Assembly: GCF_003171515.1 (NCBI RefSeq)
Contig: NC_089399.1
Location: 3,224,001-3,288,000 of the forward strand
DNA from: Pyrenophora tritici-repentis
Taxonomy: Eukaryota > Ascomycota > Dothideomycetes > Pleosporales > Pleosporaceae
DNA: 64,000 bases
Reading direction: 5' to 3'
Made by a program: the position numbers and the translations under genes. The notes beneath the pieces are model-generated. The model had not been told where the DNA came from and did no database searches. It saw only the letters and a list, made by a program, of their open reading frames with translations. The stretch's first letter is position 1, and each line of letters starts with the position of its first letter. This document shows positions 62,134 through 64,000 of the stretch, piece after piece.

Positions 62134-64000
62134 CAGAGAAGTCAACAAACAAAACAACCAACATTTGAGGCGTAGATGTTGATTGATTAGCTCATTTCTT
62201 AGGGTTACAGTTTGTTTGTTTGAGTTGATGAGACTGAAGAGCCAATTTTTGGTTGCTTGATTGATTGAATATTGATAGACTTAAGGTTCTGAAGGGACGT
62301 TTCTATGACAATTCTGCAGGCGGCTCTTCCCACGTTCCTATCGCAAACTCTTCCGTGAGCTCCTCATCAGTATGCTTTGCTGCTGTTGTCGTGCTTGGTG
62401 TTGTAAAACCTGCACGAGTCCACCGTTGCAAGCACACCAAAGCAGCCAGTAACTGCGCGCCAATTTTCCGCCTTTGTGGCTCAATTATATCGCCAGTTCC
62501 CGCAAAAACGCGCTCACAATCAGAGCTGGAGGCGGGTATAGTCAACACGTCGATCGCCAATCGTGAAAGATGTGGATACTTCGGCTTCAACGATAACCAG
62601 TACTGTACAGCTGTTGGACCCTCCTTGTGTTGATCAGACGTCCATATAGGCTCTTTTAACCAGCTATCGTACTCATCCTCCACCTCCATTGTATGCTCGC
62701 CGTCCTCATCTAGTATAGCGTCGATAGCGTCGTCAAAGCTGCTCATGGTAGGTTTTGGCGCAGGGGTTGGTGTTGTGGCAGCAGCGGCAGGCTTGTAGGC
62801 AGCCCAAACCCGCAGAAACTTCGCGTGCGCGGTGCTCAATTGTGTAGGTTTGTTGCGCCAGAAGCGCTTAGAGTATGTTTTATATCGTGGATATAGTGCC
62901 GTAGCTGCGTAGTAAATGGGACTTTGGAGGATCTTAGTAAAGTAATTGCTCGCTTTTCGCCTCGCGGCTCGCAGGTTGATCGGGATGTGATTTTCGGGCG
63001 CCTCAGATGGCTCGTGGTTGACCGATTCGTATGGCCGAAGGCGTGCATCCAGCTCAGTTATCACACTCTCAAATACTGGGATGACCTCGTAGAGTGCGCC
63101 AAAACGGCCACACTTGCCGCGGCCTTGGAGGCGATCTGTAGCAAACTTGAGCGGCTGCAGTATCGCCATGTACTCAGTAATCACCGCCCAGTCAGCCGCC
63201 GTAAGGCCGTCTGACCTCATCCACCGCGGCACATCAGGCAGCTTGTTTCCTCTAATAGCTGCCTGTTCGTCAGCCTGTTCAGTCTCGCGAATGTGGTACG
63301 TGGCGTATGCGTTGATAGCTTGTTGGAGCTGAACTCCGCGCTTAAAGCAGTCGTAATAGCTGTTCCAACGTGTAACACACGGCTTAATTGGCTCGCGAGT
63401 GCCGCCGCTGGCGCCTGTGGGCATGCTGTTAACTGCCTCGCGTTGGCAATCTTCAAAAATGCTCCACTGCTTCGGCGGGTTGATGTAGTTGATAATATCA
63501 AGATACACGCCAAGCGGTCCTTCTTTCCGCCACTCCTTCATGTAAAAATCCTCCATCTTTGTGTTCTCCAGGGCGTTGTTATACGCGTCAGCATCCCTCC
63601 CGAACATAATCGTTTGGCCAACAAGGTTAAGTATGTGGCAAGCGCAGCGGAGGCGGCGATCGGAGGCAGAAAAGTGGTACATCGCGGCGAGTTTGTTAAC
63701 AGCGGTGTCGTTATTGTAAGCGTTATCGAGCACAAAGTAGCCGAGTTTGCTGCGATTGATGCTGAAGGATTGCAGGGATTTTGGTTACAGCGTCAGCTAT
63801 CGCCTCACCAGTGTGGGCACCCACCAGCTGCGGCAGCGCGATGGGTAGGTCAACTATCGCGCCCTTACTGTTGGCGTAGTGAGCAACTACAGAAAAGAAG
63901 CCACGTTTGCCGCCTTTTGTCGTCCACCCATCGAAGCTTATATGTACCTTGCTCTCGGCTTCAGCCAACGCGCGCACCACCTGAGGTCGTAGCCAACTGT
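62134..64000 (-). mobile_element. hAT element, inverted copy 2, cut by the window edge
   Basis: Same end (CAGAGAAGTCAACAAAC) and same sequence as the right part of the element at 50217-53543, in the opposite orientation and with different flanking sequence. Differences are few. Confidence 0.95.
62303..64000 (-). CDS. hAT transposase, copy 2, partial, same +1 frameshift
   Basis: C-terminal two thirds of the protein described at 50695-53374. Five residue differences are visible: Asp-Asn in ENHIPINL, His-Tyr in LYPRYKTY, Asp-Asn in RNKPTQLS, and Leu-Met and Met-Ile near the acidic EVEDEYDSW block. Four are C-to-T or G-to-A transitions. The frame before the extra C (63723-63980) ends in QTRLLCAR exactly as in copy 1. 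The N-terminus lies beyond the window. Confidence 0.93.

Noticed and set aside
1..64000. CRISPR arrays, bacterial operons, riboswitches
   Set aside because: None seen; the introns and gene families are fungal.

Overview
The window looks like a filamentous ascomycete nuclear genome, most likely a pleosporalean Dothideomycete. The basis is short introns of about 50-130 nt with GTRNGT donors and CTRAC-type branch points, intron-poor genes, typical fungal families (GMC oxidoreductase, CHRD protein, PTH11-like receptor, HMT1-type ABC half-transporter, Ego1/LAMTOR1-like adaptor) and abundant hAT, pogo and Tc1/mariner transposons. The exact genus is inference.

Layout. 1-2.4 kb: end of a hAT transposon whose transposase is split by a tRNA-headed, SINE-like retroelement with a 14-bp target duplication. 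2.5-9.6 kb: truncated PTH11-like receptor, GMC oxidoreductase pseudogene with two nonsense codons, intact secreted CHRD protein, aldo-keto reductase with a one-base homopolymer frameshift. 10.5-11.5 kb: RRM-like protein. 12.5-17.2 kb and 24.6-28.9 kb: two diverged copies of a divergently transcribed two-gene module (families A and B, function unknown), separated by a transposon nest (17.3-24.0 kb). In the nest, a two-ORF Tc1/mariner element (transposase plus a 564-aa accessory protein) carries an inserted intact pogo element and abuts a decayed pogo mosaic. 29.7-37.0 kb: small ORFs and a third divergent pair (C/D); gene D is split by a complete hAT element with an 8-bp duplication. 37.0-43.5 kb: mostly gene-free. 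43.6 kb: a small Cys-rich protein. 47.7-49.5 kb: cytochrome P450. 50.2-53.5 kb: a hAT element, with a near-identical inverted copy entering at 62.1 kb. Between these hAT copies lie the HMT1-like ABC transporter, a zinc-binding nuclear-type protein and an Ego1/LAMTOR1-like adaptor.

Recurring themes are simple nonsense codons (often TAG) in otherwise collinear reading frames, and single-base frameshifts in G/C homopolymers. The first could reflect RIP-like C-to-T decay, readthrough or unrecognised introns; the second could be assembly error. The most interesting systems are the duplicated A/B module with its collinear stop codons, the two-gene mariner, and the SINE-like insertion. All homology calls come from reading the sequence by eye; no database search was run.
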